Positions 24,772 to 44,759 of a DNA stretch of 64,000 nucleotides are shown here, in pieces. Every line of letters starts with the position of its first letter. Position 1 is the first letter of the stretch. Under the pieces are notes generated by a model, which saw only the letters and a list, made by a program, of their open reading frames with translations, was not told where the DNA came from and made no database searches. Location: the NCBI GenBank assembly GCA_027186245.1, contig CP114485.1, positions 7,530,001-7,594,000 on the forward strand, written 5' to 3'. Position numbers and translations under genes: made by a program. This stretch comes from Coriaria nepalensis (taxonomy: Eukaryota > Streptophyta > Magnoliopsida > Cucurbitales > Coriariaceae).

Positions 24772-27700
24772 AGAATCTTGGTTCATAATGGGGTTAGGGT
24801 CAGAACCTATTTGTAGGTTCAGGACAGACTTAGTGTCAGATCCTTAAGTTTCATTAGGTTATAAAGTAGAGCAGAGGAACCTGTTTGTAGGATTCTTTAG
24901 TGTCAAATGTTTTCATCTCAAGTATGCATCCTGCATTTGTTTATGAGCCATAAGAGAGGCTGATTGCTTGATATGTCATGCATAATGATTGATTAAGTTT
25001 TAATGATGATAAATTTCAAAGATTTGGCTAAGTGAAATTTAGTAATGTTTGATTGGTGTTTGTTTTAAGGCGTCAACCTTGTTTATGTTTGAAGACACAA
25101 GGTTTGATTCATGATTGTATAACATGACTTCTAAAGTATAGCACGTTGATTTTGGTGGTTAAATAGGTTGCATAGAGAAAACATGAAAGAGTTGGAATGT
25201 CACGTTTTAGACTAGTATGCTTTTGGATGGAGATTATGCAGAATCTTAGAGAATAATATATAGTGCATCGGAAGGAAAATGAAGTGATAAACACTTGTTA
25301 TGATGATAAATAGCTTACTTTGAATTTGGTCTCGTTAAGTTTTGGAAGTTGACTCTTAGTAAGGATTAAATTCATTTAAAACATAAGTTAGATTAGTTGA
25401 ATTAAGGAAGCTTGCACATTGAGTTAAGGAACATCAAATCCTCTAGGAAGACGAATTTGATGATGATTATGTTGCGGACTTAGTTATTTTCAAGTTGGTT
25501 ATGGTTTAGGAATCTTTCAGCTAAGATTAAACGAGTTGAGGTGGCATATATAATAATTTTATTGTAGAAGATGCATATACCTTTTAGTTTGTATGCTTTA
25601 GCTACCATGTGGTTTAATTGACTTATTCAGGTAATGATAGAGAAGGAGAAGAAGAAGAGAATTCTATTATTTAGTTTACTCTTAGCAAGCATCAAATTCA
25701 TTTAAAACATAAGCTAGATTAGTTGAATTGAGGAAGCTTGGATGTTGAGATAAGGAACATCAAATCGTCTAGGAAGACGAATTTGATGATTCTATGATTT
25801 AGTTAATAATATGATTTTACCATTAAACGGTGATATAATAAAATAAGTGAGATCATTATAATGTAGCTCGATAGTTAGAAAATACTAGTAAGGTATTTCC
25901 AAGATCTAAAGGTTCCTTAAGAATTAAGATTATATTTTTAGTTAAGTAATATCATGTTCCATAATATTCAACTATTACATCAGATGATCATAGATTAGCT
26001 AAGAAAGATTTTTACATTGATTTCATCATTTGTTAAGTTTGGAGGCATCATTAGAAGAGTATTAAATCCTTTTTAGGACCTAAGCAAGATATGAACATTG
26101 TTTGTTATATTGGAGGTAAGAGTTTCTTCATGTGTAAAGATCAAATGAGTTGATAGTTATAACGTATGAGTTTCATAATGGTTTTGGAATGGATACATGT
26201 TAAATATGATATGAGAATAATTGTTCAAGCTATTATATAAGACTTCCTTGTGTTATTAGAAAGTTTTGATGACTAAATACATTATAACTATTTTCTTGGG
26301 AGATGATTGTTGTTGAACAAGAATATTTAGGTATATTGACTTAACTTTGAGTTACAAGGATTAGGATGAATGTAAAGAATATTAATAGGAGATGCATACT
26401 ATAAATAGAAGATGCGTATTGTATGAATAGATTTAAGGAATGCTTATAGTGATTAGAAATCAAGCTTAATATTCTAGGGAAGGTTAGAATGATAAAGTGA
26501 GCCCTCCTATATTTTATGAAATGAATTTAGTATCCTCATGATTAAGAGACTAGAAAAATATTGTTGGACTTTGTATGTAATACTTATCCCACGATTGTTA
26601 ATGGTTGATCCAAGTGTTACTAGCTATAACAAGGATATTTTAAGAGTCTTTTACATGACATGAGATGGTAGGAGGTTTTCTTAATTATAGGTGATACATG
26701 GTTTATAGGTTGGACAATGAATCACCCTAGTTGTAGGAATTTACATGAAATGACCAAGGATGATCACGACAAAGTATAAGGATACGATCACTCGATTAAG
26801 TGTTAGTAATGAGGATAGGATCATAGATGCTATGCTATATGGTTGGAGTATTGTATTAAGTTGTCTCAATGTGGTGGATTTAATGCAAACGAATTGAAAT
26901 TGGTGAGACTTTGTAGCATAAGTTTTAGGAATAATGAGCAAAGGTTTTGACTATGTTGTTTATCATGAATTATAGTTTTCCTAAGTAATAGTACGGAGTC
27001 ACATGATATTTATAGGTGATATAAAGAAGTTTAGTATCATTTGAGGCGTTGAAGAGTGGATGGGTAGGGATACTAGGAATTATAGTCTGATGACAGTGAA
27101 GGTTATGATGGTGAAGTTTCGTTTCTAAGTAGTATTGAGTCATATGGTATTTATCATTTTCGTTTGTAAGATGAATATTTGAATTGACCGGTATCATTAG
27201 ACTGTATAAGGATTTTTTTTAACATTGTAGGAACAACGAGTTTCTAATTTTATTGAGGTTTACTATTCCCTTATTAGTAAGAATTATTATTAAGAGGTGA
27301 TAGTGTGTAGTTGGATGGCATTAATTAGTAAATTGCAAGAATAAAGTAATATGAGATGAGCAACTTAAGTTGAATAGAGAATGTTGACAGTTTAGATTGA
27401 TTAGTGTTAAGCACACCTTTTCGTGATCCTTAATGTTTGGACAATGTTTAGTATAATTTAATATAGAGATCTTGAGGCATTCTTTGATTGTCAATTACAA
27501 GCATGAGATAGGAAATATGGATCGTTATTATATGATCCTTGACGGAAAATGATAAAGTATAGGGCGGCCTTCAAAATGCAATACCCTTAATTCTATTTAC
27601 AGTCAACCAGTTAAGATCATTGATCACTAAGTAAAGCACCTTTGAAATAAGATGTAAGTTCAGTGAAAGTGTTATGGAGAAATCATGATTATGATGAAGT

Positions 27701-27780
27701 AGGATAAGAGATGCAAGGGAAGTACTCTCACTTGTTCAGTCAAAACGGTTAGAGCCTAGCTTATTGCATGCATATCATTG
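24772..27780 (+). other. Internal domain of the LARD-like element, non-coding
   Basis: About 3 kb of AT-rich sequence full of stops in every frame, with no zinc knuckle, protease, reverse transcriptase, RNase H or integrase motif. It contains a direct repeat of about 113 bases (25352-25465 and 25678-25790). The bases before the right LTR do not form an obvious polypurine tract. Confidence 0.7.
25352..25790 (+). repeat. Direct repeat pair inside the LARD-like element
   Basis: The copies 25352-25465 and 25678-25790 both run from ACTCTTAG to GAAGACGAATTTGATGAT and share long identical stretches such as AAATTCATTTAAAACATAAG. They are about 326 bases apart. Confidence 0.85.
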
Positions 27781-30700
27781 TGAGATGCCGGTTAAGTTTT
27801 GGCATAGAGAATATGAGATGTCGGTTTGTTATGAGAGATGTCGGTTTGTCAATGTGAGATGTCGTTTTTTCTTAGCATAAAAGAATCAGAGACGTTGGTC
27901 AGTGTTGGCATAAGGGAACTTAGTCCCTAAGTTAATTGATTAAGGATAATAATAGTATATTAAAACTATACAGTTATCAGTATAATAAGGATCATATTAT
28001 AATTGCACAGTACAGTTAAGGCAAAAGGGACGTGGCTTCTCCATCTCACCTTTTTTCTATCCAATCGTGAAGATAAGTTAGAAGAATAAATATCTTCGGT
28101 AATAGGTCTTCTAGTCATCACCTACGGTAAGATCAGAAGTGATCACTAACAGCTACTAAAGTAGGAAAGATTGTTTCTTTTTAGTTCTAGTATTGTGAGA
28201 GTTAGGAAATTCCTGAACAAATTGTTACTTCCTAAGAAAAATTAAGTGAAGCTCAAAATCCCTTTCTTCTTCCATAATCTAGAATCCTAGAAAGTGAAAG
28301 TAAAGATTCTAAAACAGAGGGTTGCACTAGTTGAATACTGCTTGTAAGAACCAATTATGTTTTCCTTTAGCTTGAAATCGTTAGTTTTGATGTTAGGTCG
28401 AAGGTAAGAGTAGAATCTATAAAGTATAAAATAAAAGATGAAATCAAGGTTCACGCGTCTTACAAGGTTAACAATGTCTGAATAGGTTGAGGTTTAGTTG
28501 CAGGGTCGACACCTATAACATGTAAACGGTCGACACCTTTAAGAGGCAAAGGGACGATGGGTCGACACTTTCAATATATAAAGGGGTCGATGATTCGATA
28601 CCTATAATATACAAAAGGGGTCGATGCCCTCAATGTGCAAAGGATCGACGGGTCGATGCCTTCAATAGGAAAAGTAGTCAACACTCTCATTATAAGAAAT
28701 CAACTTGAGAACGAGAACTCAGTCATGCTTCTATCTTTCTAGATCGAGAACTCGGTCTGGACTAGGAACACAGACGGAGAGATAATTATATTAGGTCTCG
28801 ATGTGAGAAAATAGAAAATTCCTCGGTCTAGATCGGGAACTCTAACAGAGAGACGTTATATGAAATCTCTATCTGTGAAAGAAAAATAAGAAACCTCGAT
28901 CTAGGAGAAAGACCTCGGTCTGAGAAATGAGAAAAGACGTTAGTTTGGGAAGAAAAAGCACTCGGTCTAGGAAGAGTATTTGATCCAAAAGTGCTTTTGA
29001 CATGTTTCATAAAGGGTTGAAGGGTCGATAGTCGATGGCTCGACCTCTCAATTACACTCAATGCCTTAGACATATAAGAATAGGTATAATGGGTCGAAGG
29101 CTCGATGGTCGATGGCTCGATGCCTTAACTATGCGAAATACTACCTAGGGTCGACGGGTCAATGGGGGTTGACTGGTCTATAGATCTACAGGATAAACTC
29201 TGTTATAACAACAACAAAATCCTAAATTAAGCTACCTAAAGTTAGGATTGGGATTCGAAATAGAGATATGAGTGTGGTTTATCAATTTTAGTGAATTGAA
29301 TTGTCTTTGACATCTTTATTGATTGTGTGTCCATTTTTGCATGTTTTGATGTCTAGAACCGTTGGAGAAGCATCTTTCCACTTCATTTGGAGTTTAAACT
29401 AAGTAGGAGCCAGTATCGGCAAAAAGGTAAGTGGTAATTACAGCTTGCTAGTTTTTAATGATTTTGAGCATACTAAAAGATGTTCATGTGATTTCATGAT
29501 TTTTCATGGCTTCTGATCTATATGCTATTTTTCTTAAAGGGTTGCAATCAAATGCAATTTCATAAATGATAGTGTTTTATTTCCTGAACTAAATTAATTG
29601 TTGTTGCATTTATGAAAAGGCTTGCATTGAGATAAGGATTCATTAGTATATGCCTTATGTATGGGGCACAACTTGTTTTCATTAGATTTAAAATACATGA
29701 AGTTTGCTTGATGAAAATGTGTGGACTGAGTTAAGCAGTTCATAGATATATGCCTTATGTATGGCACAACATGTATTATATAGATTTAAACTGCATGAAG
29801 TTTGTGATGGGACTCCATTCTAGCATTGGTTTTGCTGGACTATGTGCACATTGTAGTTCATGTTATGGATTATGATTACCTGCATGGCAATGTATGTTAA
29901 AAGGAGAATTGCTCATTTAAGTACCATCCCGCGGGTGATAGAGACAGCGATGATGTGTAACCTTTTGGCCCCTCACGTGAAAACTTTTTATGAAAGTGTT
30001 AATGGGAACAAAGTGTCACGGGGTCACCTCTTGTGTCCCAGGAGAGAGCAAGGTGCCACGGGGGCCACCTCTTGACCCCTACATTTATGGTTTTCTGAAT
30101 GATATATATATATATACTGATTTATGACAATGATATAGATTCACTGTTTTTGTTTTGATGCAGTTTTCAATATAAGTATGTTCAAAGTATATGTTTAAGA
30201 ACTAAATTGCAAATGATATGTACAATGATTTTAATGAAAATATGTGGATCTACCCTGTTTTATGCAAGTGGCATGGAACCCTTTGAAAAGAGTTGGAAAT
30301 ACAATTTGATTAAATGATGTCTTAATGTTGTTTGGAATATACAACATGATTTTTAATGTTGTTTTATGCAAAGACATATTTGAATCATAGTTTTATACTA
30401 TTTTTTATAGTATGCAATTTTGAATACAGTCTTGTATAGTTTGAATACTCTATTTTATGTCTTATGCACGTGCATGATTTGGCATGTTATTTTATGTAAA
30501 GACAGAATTGAGATACAGTTTTAAGATAGTTTTGATGAATCTATCCTTACCAGTTTTAAACTCAAAATAGGTTGTAATTACTTCTCATTGAGTTTTATAC
30601 TCATCCCTCATTTTTTGTAAATATTTTCATATTAGAGAAGGTAGAGTCCTTCAGAGATTTGCTCGTAGGTTGCCTAGCTGATTTTGGTAACTCCTTATCT

Positions 30701-31079
30701 AGTGGACTGTAGGTGGGGACTGCATGTTGGTGTCAAGTTATCTGATCCACTGTGTAATTAGATAGATGATGAAAAAATGCAATAGATGTAAGATATTGTA
30801 TTGAGGTAGAACTTTGTTTTCGCTGCTGTTTAGAGCAGATTTTGTTTATAGAGGTAGTCCTAAACATGTTGAGTATAAGGATTGTAAATACTCACTATTT
30901 GATATATGAAAAAGAATTTTTGAAATTAGATATGTTCCATGAGTTCTAATATTGAAAATAAAGCAAGTAAGAGGCTGATGAGTATCAAGTGACCATAGAT
31001 TCCTCGTATATGGTTTCGAGATATTTTCGATTGCATAGTTTTCATGTCAGTCACAAATCCAGTAAATCGGGTCATGACA
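27781..31079 (+). repeat. Right LTR of the LARD-like element
   Basis: It is 3299 bases, starting TGAGATGCCGGTTAAG and ending GTCATGACA. It is collinear with the left LTR except for an extra segment at about 29005-29890 and a different layout near 30270-30480. It carries the same GTCGA and CTCGGTCT clusters. An extra GGTCGATGGCTCGATG cluster lies at about 29015-29180, inside the segment absent from the left LTR. Confidence 0.85.
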
Positions 31080-31550
31080 CGGTGATGTGTAAATCCTCAA
31101 ACTCCTAATCATCATGATCATTTTCTATTTCTAGGTCTAGTCTAGGAGGTTGAGGTTGCTTTCCTCCTCTCAAGGCCAATCTTCCTCTGGTTATACCCCC
31201 TATCCTGTCCTCGATGAGCCATTTTGTTCTTCTTTTTTAACGTCCCTGTTAGTATACTTAATCAATAATTAATAGAGCTGTTATATAAAATAAGAAATAT
31301 AAACATGTCAATATTATACATCAAACAACTAACAATTAAAAAAACTAAGGTACATAATGACCATTAGTTAACAAAACTAATTAATTTCAAACAACTAAGC
31401 TTCAACAAAAAGCAAAGTTAATTTAGGATAAATTTTATAATTTTAAATTTTTTGCATGAAATAATGGGGTTTATTATAATTATAAGTTTTAAAATGCAGC
31501 GCTACTTATAATTATAAACTTTTAGGGTATCTATTATAATTATGTCAAAA
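31080..31550. other. Intergenic, AT-rich; no gene
   Basis: No coding or structural signal is visible. TGTCAAAA at 31543-31550 is the left target duplication of the following element. Confidence 0.6.
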
Positions 31551-32197
31551 TAGGAGTGTAAATATAGGCCGCACAGCACGGCACACAACAGACATGTGCC
31601 TCACCTTGTCGTGCCATCATGGCACAGTAAAAACTCGTATTGTGATCGTATCAACCCACATTTATAAAGAACTGCTCTAGCATGGTATAGAAGCCCATGG
31701 GCTTTTATCCATACTACACATGGGCCTAAAGTTTGCTCAAAATAGGGGCCGGCACATTAGGCCCTTTTTATATCTTTTTTTAATTATTTTTATTTAATTT
31801 GTATATAGTTAATTATTATGGGTTAAGTGTTTTAATTTTTTAGAATTTAAAAACTAATAAAAATATATATTAGAAAAGTGTATGAGAAAGTTGTAAGATG
31901 AATGGATTACTTATAGAAAATTTTGAAAGTGGGAGTGAGTATGAAAATTTAGGAGAGATGGGAAAATAGAAGAGGAAATTAGATGGGGGATGAAATTTTA
32001 AAAAATAAAAAAATAGAAAATATATGGTAATATCTGGACCTGTATCTGGAGGCGGGCCATGTCGTGCCATACCAACATGATGGGTCTAGCCCCACATCAA
32101 GCACGACCCACCAAATATGGGTCGTGCCCAAAGAGCAAGCCATGAGCCTATTTACAGGACACGATCCATGTTTACACGATCCATGTTTACACTTTTA
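31551..32197. mobile_element. Non-autonomous hAT-type DNA element, 647 bp
   Basis: The left end is TAGGAGTGTAAATATAGG. The right end, reverse-complemented, is TAAAAGTGTAAACATGG, an imperfect terminal inverted repeat of about 17 bases. The flanking 8-mers TGTCAAAA (31543-31550) and TATCAAAA (32198-32205) differ at one base, fitting an aged 8-bp target duplication, the hAT size. Subterminal DNA is rich in GCACGGC/GTCGTGCC motifs, as in hAT elements. A 15-base unit (ACACGATCCATGTTT) is doubled at the right end. No transposase is encoded. Confidence 0.75.
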
Positions 32198-32205
32198 TAT
32201 CAAAA

Positions 32206-33365
32206 TTTGAGTGATTCATCTTAATTTTTCTTCTTTTTTTTGCTTACATGATATATTAACTTGACATCAGGTTGACAATCCATCAGTATTGAGTGGTGAA
32301 ATTAACAAAAATGGGGTTATTGACCTAATTGAGGAGGGTTTTGGTGACACCTATATAGTTATGACAGTAAAAAGTGAACTTGTATTTCATTTACAACTAA
32401 CTAACAACCACATTAGATACAAAATAATATTGTTTTCCAAAATGTCATTACTTAGGGTTGTGTAAAAATATTTATATCCACTGTAACCGCCCTTCGGTGG
32501 AGCAGATATAGTAGATACTTTTTCAATCTTTTTTATGCGGGCGGATATCTGACCTGCCATGAATATCGGTTGGATACTTGGGCGGATATCCAGCGGACAA
32601 AGGATATCCACCCACTTTCATTTTAAAAAAATGAAAAATCTTTACCTTCTTCGCTTTCAGACCTGAGTAGTCGCAAATCTGATCCCTCTTCGCCTTCAAG
32701 CTGCAGCGGCGCAGCCTCCTCCTCTCATCCACCATTTGCGACTAGCGATAGCCACTCTATCAAATGGACCACTACAGTTATGACTTATAAGTATAGTAGC
32801 AATTATGACTTGTATGTATACTAGTATAACTGTAAGTTTATTTGATGGGTCGATGAAATTGAAGACTTTCGACTCCATCGACCCGTAGAGTAAATTAGCA
32901 ATTATGACTTATGAGTATACTAGCATAACTGCTAGTTTACTCAACATGTCTATATGGTCGAATATTTTCTACCTCATCGACCTGTCGAGTAAACTTGCAA
33001 TTATGCTAATATATACATATTGACATATTGACTGCAGTTATGCTAAGTGTTAGTTTATTTGTAAGTCATAATTGTTAATCTTAACTTTTTAATGTATAAT
33101 AATTATTTAATATATTCATATTTCTTGATTAATTAGTGATAATTAATTCGATTAAAAGAAGTCAAATCCTTATTTATATGTCTACGGTTACTTAAAAATA
33201 TTTATCGTCTTTAAAAATAAAATAAGAAATTAAAAATAAAATTAATTAATTAATTAAAATAAAAAGCGGGCGGATAGATAGATAACCGCCGTAATCGCCT
33301 GCCACGGCAGTGGCGAATATCCACCTATTTCATGGCGGAGCGGAGCAAGTGACTACTAATAAAAG
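32206..33365. repeat. Repeat-rich segment with GGCGGATAT motifs and GTCGA tandem units
   Basis: GC-rich GGCGGATATC-type motifs cluster at about 32480-32620 and 33266-33350 around an AT-rich core, which looks like a decayed DNA transposon, but I found no matching ends. Inside, units of about 99 bases starting at AGCAATTATGACTT (32798, 32897, and a partial at about 32995) contain GGGTCGATG...CATCGACCC inverted pairs. Confidence 0.45.
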
Positions 33366-33397
33366 AAATTTTTAAATAGATAGATAACCATCCGTTA

Positions 33398-33901
33398 ATG
33401 CAAATGACAAATATGACGGATAACACCATTTGCATAATCCTACTATACTTGTATAAATTTTATATGCCATGTTTTTTATATTTACATTTCCACTTGATGA
33501 AAAAGGAAGGATATCCTACGATGGGAACACACGTTGAGCTGTCCCCAATCTTAGAGACTAGTGTGCCCCAACCAGGCCAGGACCCCCTATGGGTTCCATG
33601 CAGCAATACAGAGAAGAGTCTAGTCACATCTTATTACCTAAACGGAAAAACATCAAGCATTCCTATGTGGTCCCGTACTACTTGGGATTCCTTTGCATTT
33701 GAAACTACAAGGATTTCTCAATTATACGCAACATCAAGAACCCACTTGTTGACTCGATTCCTCTTTTCTTTCTCTTTTTTTTCAACAATACAAAACCACA
33801 AAATCTATGAGCTTCTGGCCCTACCCAACTCCTCACAGATTTGCAGGTACGTCAGTGCTTACGTGGTATCATCTCGACCATTTATTGTAGTGTGCCTGTA
33901 A
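33398..33901 (+). other. Unassigned 167-codon open frame
   Basis: This is an open + strand frame with a hydrophobic N-terminal third (IILLYLYKFYMPCFLYLHF) and no recognisable domain. Its 3' end overlaps an imperfect hairpin (33855-33933). Codon use is AT-biased with F/S/Y-rich stretches, as in chance frames. I think it is more likely non-coding than a gene. Confidence 0.15.
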
Positions 33902-33933
33902 ATCAAGGGTTGAGATGATGTCCACGTGGGCAC
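33855..33933. repeat. Imperfect hairpin, about 25-bp arms
   Basis: GTGCTTACGTGG-TATCATCTC (from 33855) pairs with GAGATGATGTCCACGTGGGCAC (ending 33933) around a loop of roughly 28 bases. The loop is itself bounded by ATTTA and TAAAT. The right arm contains a CCACGTGG G-box-like motif. It could be a small palindromic element or a transcribed hairpin. Confidence 0.65.
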
Positions 33934-34683
33934 AGGCAAAATTCAGAGGAGTTCATTCCACATATATGCACACTCTAAATATATTTGCTAGGGAAAGATA
34001 GGAGGATTTAATAACGGTTTTAAGGTCTAAATTCGATTAGTTAACCTTATCGTTATGTTACAATAAATAGAACATAAAGTTCATGAACAAAAGCAAAAGA
34101 GGGAAAAGAAAAACCCATCAATGATCAACATTTAAAATTGGTTAACAAATCTGAATAAGAATCGATTCTTCAGTTACAACCTCTTCTATTTCTTACCCAC
34201 ACAAATTCTTTTCCAGCATAAGAATCAAAGAATACAAGTCAGCATATATTTTGGGAAGAAGCCAGTAGTACCCTACCCACAAAGTTTTCAAAAAAAGTAT
34301 TCATGAAATTGACCTATCAAACCATCAATATCCTAACTCATCCACTATAAGTAATACCAACCAAAATACATTTTCTAAACCCGGTTTAGAAAGAAATTAA
34401 ATGTAAGATGGTTACCAGTGTATTTGAGTGACATTCCCATGCTTTTCTCTGCCTTCTTCAGTTGTTAAAACATGTTGCAATGTTTTACTCTCAATCTACA
34501 GAAAATACCCCTTGAAGCTATAAACCAATGCCCTCAGCAAAACTAATCCGTTAGGAACAACAAAGAAAGCTGCCCTGTGAGGATTAATTTTTCGGTACTA
34601 AAATGGAGAAAATATTTCAGCAGTTGTTTAGCTCTAGTGGGGCCCCTTTCTTATATTTTTGTAAGCTCTATGTTGAATTTCTT
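33934..34683. other. Region downstream of the UBP8-like stop, including its probable 3' UTR
   Basis: No separate gene is seen. On the - strand the UBP8-like mRNA would continue below 34684 into this AT-rich DNA. The cleavage site is not identified. Confidence 0.4.
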
Positions 34684-42978
<8,295 letters not shown>

Positions 42979-43182
42979 TGGAGAGAAGGACAAAAAGAGA
43001 GAGAAGAGAGCGTGAGTGAGTGAGAATTCTAGGAGCGGATTCTGGAAATGCAGATCATTGCGCGCAGGGAGAGATTTGCAGAGAAAGAAGAGAAGAGAAT
43101 GGCGGATTTGCAGAGGGAAACAAGTGGATCTTCTCTTTGTGAAAAGGATTCAAAAGAGGGAAAAGAATACTAAATTTATTGG

Positions 43183-43193
43183 CTATTTATATA
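43183..43193 (-). promoter_or_regulatory. TATA box of the UBP8-like gene
   Basis: On the - strand the sequence reads TATATAAATAG, a near-ideal plant TATA box about 205 bases upstream of the ATG. It predicts a transcription start near 43155 and a 5' leader of about 175 bases rich in CTCTCT. A CCAAT-like GCCAATAA lies just downstream. Confidence 0.6.
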
Positions 43194-43259
43194 AGATAAA
43201 TACGATTTCTGGACAGAGTAACAAATACGAAGAGAGGGTTGCGAGTAAGAAATAAAATA

Positions 43260-44640
43260 AGATGGGTCGGATTTGGACAAAAAAACGGTCGGATAGCAAA
43301 ATTATTTAAATAGGAATGGTTTACGAAATTATTTAAATTTTTAACGAATTTTCAAATTAAAAATTTAAATTTAGTTTATAAAATTTAGAAGTATTTAAAT
43401 CTAGTTTTAGAAATTATAAAAATCTAAATCTAATAAAATGAGTATTTATAATAGTAAAGTGTAATTTACGCTTGAAAAAAGGGAAAAAAATTTGTTTAGA
43501 GTAAGATAAATAAATAATTACACTTTCCTAATCTTCCTTTGTGATCGGAGAGATCGACAGTCATCATTTCACGAATCCTACTTTCTGAGAACTTCTCATA
43601 AAGATAATTTATTAAGAAATTATGATAATTTAGTATAAATTATAAATAAATATTTAAAAATTTAAATAATTATAATAAATATTTATTTTTAAGTATATAT
43701 TATAATGAATCATGGGTAAAAATAAATATAATTATTATGTGCATGTTATATTATCATTAAGGTTAAGTGATTATTAAAATTTTAAATTTAATATTACTTA
43801 AAATTTTTTATTTATATTTTACTTTTTAAATTTAAATTTAATTTATTTAATCCATTATTTTTTTAAATTTTTTCTCCATTTTCACCACACTGGCTGTTGT
43901 TATCATCATTTTCCGCTGCCACCACCCTCCCGACTAATATAAAATTTTAATATTAAAGAGATCGAAAGAGAAAATAATTAAAATTTAAATTTTTTATATT
44001 AGCAATAACGATAACGGACTACTAACATAAAAATTTATAAAAAATGTTTCAATATTTAAAAAATATAAAGATAAAATAATTAAAATTTTAAATTTTTTAT
44101 CGGTGGTGAATGTTGGCAATAGTGATGATAAATGAAGATGGTGGCGGCCGATAAAGTGAAAATAGAAAAAATAAATACATAAATAAATAAAGTAAATTAA
44201 AAAATTAAATTTAAATTAAAGATATAAAAATATAAATAAAAAATTAAAATTATATAAAATTCAAAATTTTAATATTCTAATCACATAATATATATATATA
44301 TATATTATTTTATCTATTTTTAACAGAATTTTAAATACATTACATAATTTAAATTTAAAATTAAATACTAATTATAATTATTAATAATTTTAAAATTTTA
44401 TTATAATTTATATTAAATTTTGAAGATTTATCTTAATTTTTTTTTTAAATAAACGTGTACGGCTGTGTGTTCATGCCACAATGGAAGAAACACGATCAAA
44501 ATGACAAGCAGAAGCCAAAGCTTTAGTAACACAACAGCTAAAAGATAGTAAATCTGCGAATGATACTCTAAATTGTAATCAATTACCTTTTTTGAGAGCC
44601 AATAAAGCAAATGTCTCTGATTTTCTTTCCTCTATATATA
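43260..44640. other. AT-rich intergenic region, no gene
   Basis: Very AT-rich DNA with repeated TTAAATTT-type words and TA microsatellites (about 44287-44306 and 44631-44648). No gene is visible. Confidence 0.6.
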
Positions 44641-44682
44641 TATATATATTTGTTATTTTATTTTTATTTTTTTCTTGCTCCG

Positions 44683-44757
44683 ATGGCTGAGCCCGATTCC
44701 ACAGCCACTATCACCCTCATTTTCCGGAACAGATCCCCACCGCCTCCCCTGAACTGA
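44683..44757 (+). other. Short GC-rich open frame, possible relic of a first exon
   Basis: ATG to TGA, 24 codons, starting MAEPDSTATITLIFRNRS, in an island of normal codon use within very AT-rich DNA. It has the look of a protein N-terminus, but no continuation or matching downstream exon is visible. The family is not recognised. Confidence 0.2.
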
Positions 44758-44759
44758 TT

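Larger units (their letters stand above)
22421..31079 (+). mobile_element. Large non-coding LTR retrotransposon (LARD-like), with unequal LTRs
   Basis: Two long direct repeats beginning TGAGATGCCGGTTAAG and ending GGGTCATGACA or AGGTCATGACA flank a 3.0-kb internal region. A primer binding site (TGGTATCAGA) lies four bases after the left LTR, so the element is on the + strand. The terminal GTCATGACA plus this site resembles Ty3/gypsy chromovirus-type elements. I see no gag or pol motifs internally, so it fits a non-autonomous large retrotransposon derivative. By eye the LTRs differ at roughly one position in eight in a 200-base conserved stretch, so the insertion is old. No clear 5-bp target duplication or polypurine tract is visible. 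Confidence 0.85.

Noticed and set aside
22421..31079. CRISPR-like reading of the regularly spaced GTCGA repeats
   Set aside because: The spacing is irregular, the spacers are themselves related, and the sequence is plant nuclear DNA within an LTR.
22411..31090. GATGT near both outer ends of the LARD element as a target duplication
   Set aside because: It is not directly adjacent to either LTR terminus (one base off on the left, four on the right), so it is not acceptable as a duplication.
32206..33365. A third hAT-type element with GGCGGATAT subterminal motifs
   Set aside because: No inverted ends or flanking duplication could be matched, so it is listed only as repeat-rich DNA.
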